From Pseudomonas deceptionensis (GTDB lineage: Bacteria > Pseudomonadota > Gammaproteobacteria > Pseudomonadales > Pseudomonadaceae), in contig NZ_FNUD01000002.1 of the NCBI RefSeq assembly GCF_900106095.1, positions 3,183,501 to 3,247,500 of the forward strand: a stretch of 64,000 bases of DNA, written 5' to 3'. Positions 51,732 to 61,648 of the stretch are shown here, piece by piece (within the stretch, counting starts at the first letter, position 1; the number at the start of each line of letters is the position of its first letter). The position numbers and the translations under genes are program-made. The notes under the pieces were generated by a model. It made no database searches and was not told the DNA's origin. It saw only the letters and a list, made by a program, of their open reading frames with translations.

Positions 51732-52445
51732 ATGCTCACAATGATTTTCAAATGGCTGTACCTGTTTTGCGGGACGTTCTTTATATCGGCCCTGACCATG
51801 GCCCCTGTACAAGCAGCGGGTATGATTCCGGAAACGTCCGTCGTTATTCTCGATGAGGCCGATGGCGAAACCAGCATCAACCTCAAGAACTCCGACAGTC
51901 CCCCGGCATTACTTTACAGCCACATTCTGCCCATCGAAGGCGATGATGAAAATCTTATCGTATTGACCCCACCCGTCACTCGGGTCGAAGCGGGCGAAAC
52001 CCAGGCTATTCGATTTCTTTTACAAACCTCCGAGCCGCTGAAAGTCCAGCGCCTGCGTCGGGTGATTTTCGAAGGTATCCCGCCCAAGGATAAATCTGCC
52101 GGGATGCGGGTGAGCATGAACGTTCGCCAGAACCTGCCCGTGATCATCAACCCCAAGGGCCTGGCCAAGGACAAAGAGCCTTGGCGTCGACTCCAGTGGT
52201 CAGTGCAAAACGGCAAGTTGCAAGTGGCCAACCCGGATGCCTACGTGGTGCGACTTGATCAGGCCGTCAAACTGAACCCGGCCAACACGTTGGTGCAATT
52301 GCCGCGGGCCTACGTGTTGCCCGGTGAGGTCATCACGCTGGATGTGCCCGCTGCCACCCTCGCCACTCTGACCGATGCGACCCTGTCACCCGCGACGGTC
52401 TACGGCTACTCGGTCGACCAGTACACCGCACCGATCGAACGCTGA
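51732..52445 (+). CDS. Periplasmic fimbrial chaperone (PapD family)
   Basis: A 237-residue protein with a signal peptide (FISALTMAPVQA-AG) and two Ig-like domains. Visible features: PETSVVILDEADGETSINLKN, TPPVTRVEAGETQAIRFL and the chaperone signature region LRRVIFEGIPP, then VRQNLPVIINPKGL with the conserved loop. It should donate a strand to DUF1120 subunits and deliver them to the usher at 52508. The start could also be ATG 51741. The gene follows a decayed subunit gene after a 170-bp gap. Confidence 0.88.
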   Translation: MLTMIFKWLYLFCGTFFISALTMAPVQAAGMIPETSVVILDEADGETSINLKNSDSPPALLYSHILPIEGDDENLIVLTPPVTRVEAGETQAIRFLLQTSEPLKVQRLRRVIFEGIPPKDKSAGMRVSMNVRQNLPVIINPKGLAKDKEPWRRLQWSVQNGKLQVANPDAYVVRLDQAVKLNPANTLVQLPRAYVLPGEVITLDVPAATLATLTDATLSPATVYGYSVDQYTAPIER

Positions 52446-52507
52446 TTTTTCAAGCAATGACGCCAGGGAGCTCAGCCGATGGCGCCTTCACTATTCTGAG
52501 TTCATTT

Positions 52508-54985
52508 ATGACTAGCGCCCACATCTGGCGAGTTTGCCCTGTGCTTATGGGGGTGATGCTCTTCACCGAACAAATCCACGCCGCAGCGTCACAAAGCTTG
52601 CCGGTATCCGGCCCTGATGTCGCGACCGAATCGGTTGAGTTTGACCTGGATATGCTCAAGGGACGCAACATCGATCCTAAAGCAGCCAGCTATTTTGCCG
52701 ATGCGCCACGCTTTTCCGAAGGCGCGCACGCCGTGAGCCTGTCCGTGAACGGTGGCTCCAGGGGCCGTGCCATTGCGACCTTTGATAAAGAGGGGCAATT
52801 GCTCTTTACCACGGCGCTGCTCGACGCTGCACAGTTGCTCAACCCGGGGCAGGCTGAAAAAAAACCTGAAGACATCAACGCCCGCTTTCTTGCTACCTAC
52901 CCAATGACCCAGGTACAGCTCAAACCGGGCAAGGGCGAAGTCGGGTTAGTTGTACCGACCGACGCGCTTCGTGCGCCTGACTCCGACATTGGTTCGTTTG
53001 CCGAAGGCGGCACTGCGGCCCTGCTCAATTACAGCCTGCTGGGCATGAACAGCGTGTTCAGTAACAGTCGCAGCGAATTTCGCTCTCTGGATACGGTCGC
53101 GGGCTTCAATATAGGTGACTGGCTCGTGCGCAGTCGGCAAAGTTACACCGCGTACGATGGCAACAGTCGTACGGAACACTTGTACACCTATGGTCAAAAA
53201 ACCTTCACCAGCCTCAAGTCGACCTTCCAGGGCGGCCAGATCAATATCGCCAACTCATTGTTTTCCGGCGATGCCATTACGGGCGTCCAGATTGTGCCTG
53301 AAGACGGTTTACGCGCCGGGGCACGCAACAGCGGGGCCGTGGCGGAGGGTGTGGCCAATTCAACGGCGCGGGTCGAGGTGCGGCAAAACGGTGCGCTGAT
53401 TCAATCGTCGGTGGTGCCACCAGGCCCCTTTACCCTGACCAACCTGCCTTTGCTCAGCACCAGCACTGACCTGGATGTCACTATCATTGAAGCCGACGGC
53501 TCGCGCCGCATGTTCAGCATCCCCGCGGCCAGCTTTGGCGGTGGTGTGCAAGGTGCAGCGCCCGGTTACTCCTTTGCCGCCGGCCAATATCGGCCCTTGG
53601 GCAGTGATCGCAGCAGCGCGAAGCCCAATGTCGTGACCGGCAGTGGTACCTGGGCCTTGAACCGTCACACCACCGCTACCGCCGGTTTGATGGCTGCCGA
53701 CGGTTATCAGGCTGCTGGATGGGCCACCCATCATGGGCTCACACCCACAACCAGCCTTGGCCTGCGCCAAGTGGTTTCCAATGCTACCGATGAAAGCCGC
53801 AAGGGCACCCAAGTGAGTGCCTCCCTGAGCACCCAGGCCACGCAGAAGCTGTCCCTGGGGCTGAGCGCCACGCACCAGACCGAAGGCTATCGAGATCTAG
53901 CGGATACCACGTACCGTCAGCAAGATGCGCAATGGTATCAAACGCGCTACCGCGATCAATTCACCACATCGGCTAGCTGGTCGGACGAGACGCTGGGCGG
54001 CTTTCGGCTTTCCCATAGTTACTCGAGCCAGTTTGATAATCAGTCTACCCAGCGTCTGCTGGGCTCCTGGTCGAAGAACTTCAAGCATGCCACGGTCTCG
54101 TTGAACGTTGAGAAAAGCCTGGGCGAAACCGGCCCTTATGGTCATGGAAATGCCGCCTACTTGTCGGTCACGATGCCGTTGGGCAAGGGATCCCTCAGAA
54201 CTTACGTCAACAACGACGAGCGAGGTACGCGCACGGGTGCCTCCTATAGCCAGCAGATCAACGATACCTTTGGGTATCGTATGCAGGGCGAGCGCGACAG
54301 TGTGAACCGTGAGACTGACCTTTCGGTTTCAACCAACCTGTTGCCACGCTACACCCAGGCGAACCTGGGCTACTCGCGCAGCGGCAAGGATTCCACCTCT
54401 TACAACGCCAGCTTGACCGGCGGGGTGGTTGCCCATAATGAAGGCATTACGTTCAGCCCCTACGAGGTGAACGACACCTACAGCATCCTCTCGGTGGGTG
54501 ATGTGAGCGGGGTGAAAGTCACCACGCCACAAGGCCCGGTCTGGACCGATGCCTGGGGCAAGGCGGTTGCCCCCGGAATGCAGGCTTACCAGAACAACCG
54601 CATGGAAATTGTCGCCAAAAGCCTTCCGCGAAATGTGGATATCGTCAACGGTTACAAGGAGCTGAAAGTCGGTCGCGGATCGGTTACCAACGTCGACTTC
54701 GGCGTAGTGGCATCCCGTCGCATTTTACTGAATGCGACCTACGCCGATGGACGCCCTCTGGATAAAGGCCTGGCAGTGTCATCCAGCAATCAGTATGTCA
54801 CCACGGTGGTCGACAAGGGGCAGGTGTTCCTGCCCACAGTTGAGCCCGGTGCGCGTCTGACGGTGGCGCTACCCGCTGATAAAACCTGCGTGCTGGACTT
54901 CACCCTGGCGCCAAAGGCCGACACCGAGGCCTTTTTTGAAACCGTCAATGCCGTATGCAACAACGTACAGGAGCAAGCGTTATGA
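52508..54985 (+). CDS. Outer-membrane fimbrial usher
   Basis: About 825 residues from ATG 52508, chosen because a signal peptide (RVCPVLMGVMLFTEQIHA) then sits at the N-terminus; ATG 52457 is also in frame. Features of PapC/FimD ushers: N-terminal VEFDLDMLKGRNIDPKAASYF, a plug-region segment VRQNGALIQSSVVPPGPFTL, many Tyr-rich beta strands and a C-terminal domain ending FETVNAVCNN. It forms the pore for subunit export and assembly. The stop overlaps the next start (ATGA). Confidence 0.9.
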   Translation: MTSAHIWRVCPVLMGVMLFTEQIHAAASQSLPVSGPDVATESVEFDLDMLKGRNIDPKAASYFADAPRFSEGAHAVSLSVNGGSRGRAIATFDKEGQLLFTTALLDAAQLLNPGQAEKKPEDINARFLATYPMTQVQLKPGKGEVGLVVPTDALRAPDSDIGSFAEGGTAALLNYSLLGMNSVFSNSRSEFRSLDTVAGFNIGDWLVRSRQSYTAYDGNSRTEHLYTYGQKTFTSLKSTFQGGQINIANSLFSGDAITGVQIVPEDGLRAGARNSGAVAEGVANSTARVEVRQNGALIQSSVVPPGPFTLTNLPLLSTSTDLDVTIIEADGSRRMFSIPAASFGGGVQGAAPGYSFAAGQYRPLGSDRSSAKPNVVTGSGTWALNRHTTATAGLMAADGYQAAGWATHHGLTPTTSLGLRQVVSNATDESRKGTQVSASLSTQATQKLSLGLSATHQTEGYRDLADTTYRQQDAQWYQTRYRDQFTTSASWSDETLGGFRLSHSYSSQFDNQSTQRLLGSWSKNFKHATVSLNVEKSLGETGPYGHGNAAYLSVTMPLGKGSLRTYVNNDERGTRTGASYSQQINDTFGYRMQGERDSVNRETDLSVSTNLLPRYTQANLGYSRSGKDSTSYNASLTGGVVAHNEGITFSPYEVNDTYSILSVGDVSGVKVTTPQGPVWTDAWGKAVAPGMQAYQNNRMEIVAKSLPRNVDIVNGYKELKVGRGSVTNVDFGVVASRRILLNATYADGRPLDKGLAVSSSNQYVTTVVDKGQVFLPTVEPGARLTVALPADKTCVLDFTLAPKADTEAFFETVNAVCNNVQEQAL

Positions 54986-55542
54986 AATTTGTGCTGTGTT
55001 CACGTATTCGGGCAATCAGTGGCGCGGCATTGCTCTGGTGTCTTTCAGGCACAGCCAGTGCCGATGAGTGTGCCCTGACGGTCAGCCAGCCGGTGCTGGA
55101 CTTCGGGCAAACCCAGCGTACGCAACTGATGCAAGGCGCCCGTGAAGGCCAGCGCCTGCTGGTTGGCACGCGGGTCATCAGCTTGAATCTGAGCTGTGCC
55201 GAGAACACAGGTGTAGCACTGGGGTTTACCGGTGAGCGTGCCACTGACCAAGGTTATCGTTTCGCCCAGGACGGTTTTTTCACCCTCAAGGTGCTCAGTG
55301 CCCAGCTCGATGGTAAACCGGTACACCTGATGGTTCGCGATGGCGAAGGGGGCATGCAAGACTCTGATAACCAGCTACGTCCCGGTGTCAGTCTGACACC
55401 GGGTTATCAGAACCAGATAGCGCGAGGTTCGAAGTTTAGTGCGCAAGTGGAAGTATCGACTTACGTCGATATGCGCGACACGCGGGTTCGCTCCCAAAGT
55501 CAATGGAATGGAGGCGGGCAATTTTCCATCGACACCTTCTGA
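54982..55542 (+). CDS. Minor fimbrial subunit / tip protein
   Basis: A 186-residue exported protein starting at ATG 54982 in the usher stop codon. The signal peptide ends near GTASA-DECAL. The mature part has a Cys pair (ECALTVSQPVLDFGQTQR and NLSCAENTG) and beta-rich sequence, as in pilin-like minor subunits. It differs from the DUF1120 paralogues and may be the tip adhesin or initiator. Confidence 0.75.
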   Translation: MKFVLCSRIRAISGAALLWCLSGTASADECALTVSQPVLDFGQTQRTQLMQGAREGQRLLVGTRVISLNLSCAENTGVALGFTGERATDQGYRFAQDGFFTLKVLSAQLDGKPVHLMVRDGEGGMQDSDNQLRPGVSLTPGYQNQIARGSKFSAQVEVSTYVDMRDTRVRSQSQWNGGGQFSIDTF

Positions 55543-55799
55543 TTGCGCCTCGCGCGGGACTCGATTCGATCCTCGGATATCACCTGACCTGATGAATGAT
55601 CCACGGCCACTTGAAAGACTCTCTTTGCAAGATCTACCGAGACTGGCTCGAGCGCCGAAAAACCGGCTGGTTGGGTCTGAACTCTCGTCGTATTCTTTTT
55701 CAGGGACTCGCCCTCGCTGTCGTTGGTTTCTTAAGAATGCCACCGTGGGGTATGAACGCCTCGGCTTGGGCGAGTCCATGTAATTACAGTACGAGCGCT

Positions 55800-56906
55800 T
55801 TAAAGCGCGACCCAACGCTGCTCCTGCGCTGCCACGCGAATGGCGGCGGCCAGGCGCTCTACTTGCCAGGCTTCTTCAAAGTCGGGGCCGGGGGCGGGAT
55901 GGCCGGCGCAGGCCTGGATCACGGCGTGCACTTCCAGGGTCTTGAGTTCGTTGTACCCCAGCTGATGACCTGCCGCCGGGCTGAACGCGGCATACCCGGG
56001 CAACGCGGGCCCGGCCAGCAGTCGCTCGAATCCCCCTTGGCCGTGTTTGCACAGTTGCAGCTCATTGAGGCGCTCTTGATCGAATTTCAGGGTGCCGAGG
56101 GTGCCGCTGATTTCAAAACTCAGGTGGTTTTTGTAACCGTGCTTGAGCCAACTGCTGCTGAAGGTGCCGCGTGCGCCATTGCTGAACCGCAGCAGGGCGT
56201 GGGTCTGGTCGTCGACCAGGATGCTGCGCAGTTCGCTGTTGTGGTGGCTGGCCGGGCGTTGCGGGTGGACGGTCTGGCTGTCGGCACATACGGCTTCAAT
56301 GTCACCCACCAGATACCGCGCCATCGCCAGCAAGTGACTGCCCAGGTCCGCCAGCGCGCCACCGGCGTGGCTCGGTTCGCAGCGCCATGACCAGGGCAAG
56401 GCCGGGTCGGCCATGAAGTCTTCGCTGAACTCGCCCTGAAAGCTGATCAGGCGGCCCAATTCGCCCCGTTCAATCATCTCGCGCGCCAGTACCAGCATCG
56501 GGTTGTGTTGGTAGTTGTAACCCACCCGCGTAACCACCCCCGCAGCCTTTGCCGCCAGGCGCATCTCATCGGCCTGCTCCAGGCTGACCGCCAGCGGCTT
56601 TTCGCAGTACACGGCTTTGCCCGCCGCAATGGCGGCCATGGCCATGGGGAAGTGCAAGTGGTTGGGTGTGGTGATGGCGATCAGGTCGACGCCGGGATCG
56701 GCGATCAGTTGCTGCCAGTCGCCATGGGCGCGCTCAAAACCCCAGGCGCTGGCGCAATGCCGGGCGCGTTCGGCGTCGGCATCGGCCAGTGCGGCGAGGT
56801 GCAACTGCACCGGCAGTTCAAACGCTGCGCTGACGTTACGAAATGCCAGTGCATGGGCCCGGCCCATAAAGCCGGTGCCAATCAAACCAATTCCAAGACG
56901 ACGCAT
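55800..56906 (-). CDS. Gfo/Idh/MocA family oxidoreductase
   Basis: A 368-residue NAD(P)-dependent dehydrogenase: GIGLIGTGFMGRAHALAF dinucleotide fold, ITTPNHLHFPMAMAAIAAGKAVYCEKPLAVS with the conserved EKP catalytic Lys, GYNYQHNPMLVLAREM. Such enzymes oxidise sugars, inositol or related polyols. No sugar-catabolism gene is adjacent, so the substrate is unknown. A 250-bp gap with no gene separates it from the fimbrial locus. Confidence 0.87.
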   Translation of the reverse strand: MRRLGIGLIGTGFMGRAHALAFRNVSAAFELPVQLHLAALADADAERARHCASAWGFERAHGDWQQLIADPGVDLIAITTPNHLHFPMAMAAIAAGKAVYCEKPLAVSLEQADEMRLAAKAAGVVTRVGYNYQHNPMLVLAREMIERGELGRLISFQGEFSEDFMADPALPWSWRCEPSHAGGALADLGSHLLAMARYLVGDIEAVCADSQTVHPQRPASHHNSELRSILVDDQTHALLRFSNGARGTFSSSWLKHGYKNHLSFEISGTLGTLKFDQERLNELQLCKHGQGGFERLLAGPALPGYAAFSPAAGHQLGYNELKTLEVHAVIQACAGHPAPGPDFEEAWQVERLAAAIRVAAQEQRWVAL

Positions 56907-57019
56907 AGCCTGAACCCTTTGAATTATTATTTTCAGAAGGTCTATTAATGGAATAAATATTCTGTAATTGCAATAAGTGGAAATTAAAATTTATTGAGGT
57001 CTTTGTGCCTTCCCCCCAA

Positions 57020-57041
57020 CCCTCTCCCGAGGGAGAAGGGG
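57020..57041. repeat. Small palindrome CCCTCTCCCGAGGGAGAAGG type
   Basis: CCCTCTCCC pairs with GGGAGAAGGG just downstream of the SDR stop at 57077 (leftward gene). It could act as a transcription end signal and resembles a dispersed bacterial repeat. Confidence 0.5.
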
Positions 57042-57076
57042 CTGGCCGGGTTGGTTTCGGATTCAGTGCTTTTGGG

Positions 57077-57844
57077 CTACGACAAAAAACCGCCATCCAC
57101 GTTCAACGACACACCGGTGGTGTAGCTCGACGCATCGCTGGCCAGATACAGCACGGCACCGGCCATCTCGCTGGGGGCGGCCACGCGTTTGAGCGGGATC
57201 TGCTGCAGTGCGGTCTTGAGGATGGCGTCATTGCTGACCAGCGCCGAGGCGAATCGGGTATCGGTCAGCCCCGGCAGCAGGGCGTTGCAGCGGATGCCGA
57301 AGGCCGCACATTCCTTGGCAAACACCTTGGTCATGTTGATCACCGCGGCTTTGGTCATGGAGTACACGCCCTGGAACACGCCGGGTGATACGCCGTTGAT
57401 CGAAGCCACGTTGATGATGCTGCCACCCCCGTGCTCACGCATCAGCTTGCCGGCCTCAACCGACATAAAGAAGTAACCGCGAATATTCACGTCTACGGTT
57501 TTCTGGAAGGCCCCCGGGTCGGTGTCCAGCACATTGCAGAACTGCGGGTTGGTCGCGGCGTTGTTGACCAGAATGTCGATGCGCCCGAAGTCCTGGCGAA
57601 TCCTCGCGAAGGTCTGGGTGATCTGCTCCATTTCGCCGATATGGCAGGCGATGGCGGTGGCTTTGCCGCCGTCGGCGATGATCGCGTCGGCCACCGGCTG
57701 GCAGCCTTCGAGCTTGCGGCTGGACACAATCACATGGGCGCCTTGCTGGGCCAGCAGTTTGGCGATGGCCTCGCCGATACCGCGGCTGGCACCGGAAACA
57801 AAGGCGATTTTGCCATCGAGGTCGAACAGTTGAGTCCTGGACAT
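57077..57844 (-). CDS. SDR oxidoreductase
   Basis: A 255-residue classical SDR: SGASRGIGEAIA, NNAATNPQF, catalytic Ser in VASINGVSPG, YSMTKAAVI Tyr/Lys, VDGGFLS end. It is transcribed 9 bp after an aminoglycoside-phosphotransferase-like gene; this pair is common in Pseudomonas and associated with acyl-CoA metabolism. A decayed relative lies at 49245. No operator-like site of the steroid island precedes it. Confidence 0.87.
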   Translation of the reverse strand: MSRTQLFDLDGKIAFVSGASRGIGEAIAKLLAQQGAHVIVSSRKLEGCQPVADAIIADGGKATAIACHIGEMEQITQTFARIRQDFGRIDILVNNAATNPQFCNVLDTDPGAFQKTVDVNIRGYFFMSVEAGKLMREHGGGSIINVASINGVSPGVFQGVYSMTKAAVINMTKVFAKECAAFGIRCNALLPGLTDTRFASALVSNDAILKTALQQIPLKRVAAPSEMAGAVLYLASDASSYTTGVSLNVDGGFLS

Positions 57845-57853
57845 GCGGATTCC

Positions 57854-58927
57854 TTAGCGAGCGCGGGTTTTGGGGGCGATGACCTTGAGACTCATCTGCT
57901 CAAGCAGGGCGTTCATCTGTACAAATTGAGCAAAGCGTTTGTCCTGGGTCTGGCCGTGGTAGTAGCGGTAGTAGATTTGCTGAACGATACCGGCCAGACG
58001 GAACAGGCCATAAGTGTAGTAAAAGTCGTAATTATCTATCTGAATCCCTGAACGTTCGGCGTAGTAGTCGACGAATTCGCGACGGGTCAACATGCCGGGC
58101 GCATGGCTTGGCTGGCGGCGCATCAACTGCACCGGGGCCGGGTCGTCGGCTTCAATCCAGTAGGCGAGGGTGTTGCCCAGGTCCATAAGCGGGTCGCCCA
58201 GGGTGGTCAGCTCCCAGTCCAGTACGCCGATGATCTGCATCGGATTCTGTGAGGCGAGGATCACGTTGTCCAAGCGGTAGTCGTTGTGAACGATGGCGGG
58301 GGTGGGGTGGTCTGCGGGCATATTGGCTTTTAGCCAGTCCCTGACCGCTTCCCAGCGCGGTGCGTCCGGGGTCAGGGCTTTTTCGTAGCGCTCGCACCAG
58401 CCGCCGATCTGGCGTTGCACATAGCCGTCGGGCTTGCCCAGGTCGCTCAGGCCGCAGGCGGTGTAATCAACCTTGTGCAGCTCCACCAGCTTGTCGATAA
58501 AACTTTGGCACAGGGTGCGCGCGTGGTCGGGGGTGAGGCCCAGCTCTGGCGGCAGATCGGCGCGCAGGATGATGCCCTTGAGCCGCTCCATGACATAAAA
58601 ATCGCTGCCGATCACGGACTCGTCGGTGCAGTGGGCGTAGGCTTTCGGGCAGTAGGGGAAGGCATCCTTGAGCTGATTGAGGATGCGGAACTCGCGGCCC
58701 ATGTCGTGGGCCGACTTGGCCTTGTGGCCAAACGGCGGGCGGCGCAGTACCAGCTCAACGCCGGGGTATTGGATCAGGTAGGTCAGGTTCGACGCGCCGC
58801 CAGGGAACTGGCTGATCTCGGGTTGCCCGGTGAGTCCGGGGATATGGGCCTTGAGCCAGGGATCAATGTGGCCGGCGTCGAGTTCTTCGCCAGAGCGGAT
58901 GCGGGTGGACGAGTCGGTAAGCGCCAT
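57854..58927 (-). CDS. Phosphotransferase family protein (ACAD10/11-like kinase fold)
   Basis: A 357-residue APH/choline-kinase-fold protein. Motifs: FPGGASNLTYLI nucleotide loop, VLRRPPFG with the ATP-binding Lys/Arg region, catalytic IVHNDYRLDNVIL and DWELTTLGDPLMDLG metal site. In mammals the homologous domain of ACAD10/11 phosphorylates 4-hydroxyacyl-CoAs. A similar role with the SDR downstream is plausible but not shown here. Confidence 0.85.
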   Translation of the reverse strand: MALTDSSTRIRSGEELDAGHIDPWLKAHIPGLTGQPEISQFPGGASNLTYLIQYPGVELVLRRPPFGHKAKSAHDMGREFRILNQLKDAFPYCPKAYAHCTDESVIGSDFYVMERLKGIILRADLPPELGLTPDHARTLCQSFIDKLVELHKVDYTACGLSDLGKPDGYVQRQIGGWCERYEKALTPDAPRWEAVRDWLKANMPADHPTPAIVHNDYRLDNVILASQNPMQIIGVLDWELTTLGDPLMDLGNTLAYWIEADDPAPVQLMRRQPSHAPGMLTRREFVDYYAERSGIQIDNYDFYYTYGLFRLAGIVQQIYYRYYHGQTQDKRFAQFVQMNALLEQMSLKVIAPKTRAR

Positions 58928-59076
58928 GTCTATCTCTTCTGCTTATATTTTAGGCCTGACAACATTCGCCAATCTAATGGGCTGACGCAGTATCGACAAG
59001 GCAAGCACGGCCTTAATAGGTAGGGGTGTTAGTGGGTAATCAGCGTGCTTGATAGCCTTTGAGTGAAGCACAGACG

Positions 59077-59110
59077 AAAAAAAACCGAAGTGCGTGGGCT
59101 CCGGTTTTTT
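59077..59110. terminator. Bidirectional rho-independent terminator
   Basis: AAAAAAAACCG at the left and CCGGTTTTTT at the right enclose a GC-rich loop, just after the SCP2 gene (leftward). The A and T runs allow use in both directions. Confidence 0.75.
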
Positions 59111-59124
59111 GTGACGCGTGTGGC

Positions 59125-59439
59125 TTAAGCCGGGAACAGTTCGCTCAGCTTCATGGCCAGCATCATGTCGCCTTCAGCGCGCAGTTTGCCGCCCATGAAC
59201 GCTTGCATGCCGTCGGTTTCGCCGCTGACGATGCCTTCCAGTGTTTCGCCGTCCATGACCAGAGTCACTTGAGCGTCCGGGTTTTCGCCTTCCTTCAGTT
59301 CGCAGGTGCTGTCTTTGACGATCAGCGAGAAGTTTTTGTCGTCATCAATGCGAAAACCGAAAACCAGGTCCAGGCCAGCAGCAGCGGCTGGGTTGAATTT
59401 GGCTTTCATTGCTTGAACGGCATCAGCTACAGAAGTCAT
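59125..59439 (-). CDS. SCP2 sterol-binding domain protein
   Basis: A 104-residue single SCP2 domain (KFNPAAAAGLDLVFGFRID, AQVTLVMDGETLEGIVSGE, LRAEGDMMLAMKLSELFPA). SCP2 domains bind hydrophobic ligands such as acyl chains or sterols in the cytosol. The gene precedes the phosphotransferase-SDR pair with a terminator between. The steroid island nearby is not proof of a steroid role: this gene is widespread in Pseudomonas. Confidence 0.88.
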   Translation of the reverse strand: MTSVADAVQAMKAKFNPAAAAGLDLVFGFRIDDDKNFSLIVKDSTCELKEGENPDAQVTLVMDGETLEGIVSGETDGMQAFMGGKLRAEGDMMLAMKLSELFPA

Positions 59440-59494
59440 GGTTCGATCCTTTTGTGGTGGGTTACGGCGGCCCGAAGGCCGCGGTTGCCGACGC

Positions 59495-60205
59495 TCAACG
59501 ATAAGTGATGAGTGACGGCGTCTTCAACAGTTGCAAATGCACATGACTGTTGAAGGAAGCCAGGGAGACCTCGCGGCCTTGGAACTTGAGCAGGCTGAGC
59601 GAGGTGTTAGCAATGTGCCAGGTCAGCTTGAAGGCATCGCTGGCTGGAATCTGGGTCAGGATGTGGAGCAGGGCAGTGATGGTGCCGCCGGAGGTGAACA
59701 CGGCGATGGTCTGCTGGTTACGCGCCAGGTCGAGGAGGCGGTTCAGGCCCGCCTGGACCCGTTCGACAAAGCCCAGCCAGGTTTCCAGCTGTGGGGTGTC
59801 ATAGGTGCCGCTGAGCCAGCGGGCGATGATCAGCTCAAAGATGCGCTGGAACTCCGCCGGGTTGTGGGCAGCATTGTGCATGGCGGCAATGGCATCGGGT
59901 TCGTCCGGCAGCAGGCCCGGTAGCAGGGCGCCCAGTACGGCGAACGCATCGAACTCGTCGAACGCAGCGTCAGTTTCCAGGGCCGGTACGGGCAGCCCCA
60001 CAGCGCTGAATTGCGCCAGGGCATGGCGTGCGGTGTCTTGCTGACGCAACAGCTCGCCCGACACGCAGCGATCAAAGCGCAGGTCCAGATCAACCAGATG
60101 CTGACCCACGACTTGCGCCTGTCTGACGCCCAGCGGCGACAGCACGTCGTAGTCGTCTGCTCCGAAGGAGGCCTGGCCATGTCTGATTAAATAGATGCTG
60201 CCCAC
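59495..60205 (-). CDS. Histidine phosphatase family protein
   Basis: A 236-residue phosphoglycerate-mutase-like phosphatase. The catalytic RHG motif is at residues 8-10 (YLIRHGQASF), followed by a C-terminal His region in SGGTITALLH. The start is GTG 60205. Substrate unknown. The gene lies just upstream of the SCP2 gene in the same direction. Confidence 0.88.
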   Translation of the reverse strand: MGSIYLIRHGQASFGADDYDVLSPLGVRQAQVVGQHLVDLDLRFDRCVSGELLRQQDTARHALAQFSAVGLPVPALETDAAFDEFDAFAVLGALLPGLLPDEPDAIAAMHNAAHNPAEFQRIFELIIARWLSGTYDTPQLETWLGFVERVQAGLNRLLDLARNQQTIAVFTSGGTITALLHILTQIPASDAFKLTWHIANTSLSLLKFQGREVSLASFNSHVHLQLLKTPSLITYR

Positions 60206-60411
60206 GTGCGCGTCATCCCGGTGCGTTCAAAGTCAGGCGAGGTTAGGAGGATGGCAAGTGGCTGTCAATGAAAAAACATACGCTTGTTTGAATTCCTTCT
60301 GACGTCCGAAGGCAAGGTATTTCCCGGGTGGCAGGCCCCGGTTGGCGCCGGTATGCTGGTTGTCATTGAGCAGCCCTGACCTGGGGGTTGCAGACGTTTT
60401 AAGGAGAGGCT

Positions 60412-61431
60412 GTGGAATTTCTTGCCGAGTACGCCAGTTTTTTGGCTAAAACCGTGACTCTGGTGGTCGCCATTGTGGTGGTCCTGGTGACCCTTGCGGC
60501 ATTGCGTGGCAAAGGGCGTCGTGCGACCGGGCAATTGCAGGTCATCAAACTCAATGAGTTTTACAAAGGCCTGCGCGAGCGTCTGGAGCAGTCCCTATTG
60601 TCCAAGAGCGAGCTTAAGGCACTGCACAAGCAAAGCGCTAAAACTGAAAAAAAGCTGAAAAAACAACCGGATGAAAAGCCGCGGGTCTTTGTCCTGGACT
60701 TTGTAGGTGACATCAAGGCCTCTGCCACTGAAAGCCTGCGTCACGAAATCACCGCGTTGCTGACTCTGGCAAAGCCGACTGACGAAGTGGTCGTGCGACT
60801 GGAAAGCGGCGGCGGCATGGTGCACAGCTATGGCCTGGCGTCGTCGCAACTGGCGCGTATTCGCCAGGCGGGCATCCCGCTGACCATCTGCATCGACAAG
60901 GTCGCGGCCAGTGGCGGCTATATGATGGCGTGCATCGGGCAGAAAATTATCAGTGCGCCCTTTGCGATTCTGGGCTCCATCGGCGTCGTGGCGCAGTTGC
61001 CCAACGTCAATCGACTGCTGAAAAAACACGATATCGACTACGAAGTCCTGACCGCAGGTGAGTACAAACGCACGCTGACAGTGTTTGGTGAAAACACCGA
61101 AAAAGGCCGTGAGAAGTTTCAGCAGGACCTGGACATTACCCATCAGTTGTTCAAAAACTTCGTGGCCAAGTACCGTCCGCAACTGGCGATTGATGAAGTG
61201 GCGACCGGTGAAGTCTGGTTGGGTGTGGCGGCGGTTGAAATACAGTTGGTCGATGAACTTAAAACCAGCGACGAGTATTTGTCCGAGCGGGCCAAAAATG
61301 CCCAGCTCTATCACTTGCACTATGCCCAGCGTAAAAGTTTGCAAGAGCGCGTGGGGCTGGCGGCCAGCACTTCGGCAGAGCGGGTGGTTGACTCGCTGTG
61401 GAGTCGTTTGACCCAGCAGCGCTTCTGGTAA
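60412..61431 (+). CDS. sohB: Inner-membrane protease SohB (S49 family)
   Basis: A 339-residue protein with a GTG start after AAGGAG. An N-terminal membrane segment (TVTLVVAIVVVLVTLAAL) is followed by an S49 peptidase domain with nucleophile Ser in KVAASGGYMMAC and general-base Lys in GEYKRTLTVFGEN. SohB is a SppA-like protease of the inner membrane that degrades signal-peptide or membrane fragments. It is a conserved Pseudomonas chromosomal gene. Confidence 0.92.
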   Translation: MEFLAEYASFLAKTVTLVVAIVVVLVTLAALRGKGRRATGQLQVIKLNEFYKGLRERLEQSLLSKSELKALHKQSAKTEKKLKKQPDEKPRVFVLDFVGDIKASATESLRHEITALLTLAKPTDEVVVRLESGGGMVHSYGLASSQLARIRQAGIPLTICIDKVAASGGYMMACIGQKIISAPFAILGSIGVVAQLPNVNRLLKKHDIDYEVLTAGEYKRTLTVFGENTEKGREKFQQDLDITHQLFKNFVAKYRPQLAIDEVATGEVWLGVAAVEIQLVDELKTSDEYLSERAKNAQLYHLHYAQRKSLQERVGLAASTSAERVVDSLWSRLTQQRFW

Positions 61432-61648
61432 AAGGCTGTACTCTGCCCCGACAGCTCATGTCGTGGCAGAGCGTTGTAATGAGACCGCTCTTACAGGAAA
61501 AAACAATTAAGCAGGGAGGGTGGACTTTGCATCAAGAGCGGTAGTTATATACTGTTTAGTCTCAATCTTTAGTGCGTATATCACAGTAGTTGATCAGGTA
61601 ATTAACAGTGTCACAAGCAAGGTTGCGTATAAGCTTGAGCATTGACTA

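Noticed and set aside
55543..55799. Possible small gene between the fimbrial tip gene and the Gfo/Idh/MocA gene
   Set aside because: Short frames exist in both directions but none has a credible start signal or family resemblance; nothing was annotated.
61550..61575. TAGTCT-CAAT half-site upstream of the large toxin-like gene
   Set aside because: No GGACGA arm follows, so it is probably chance.
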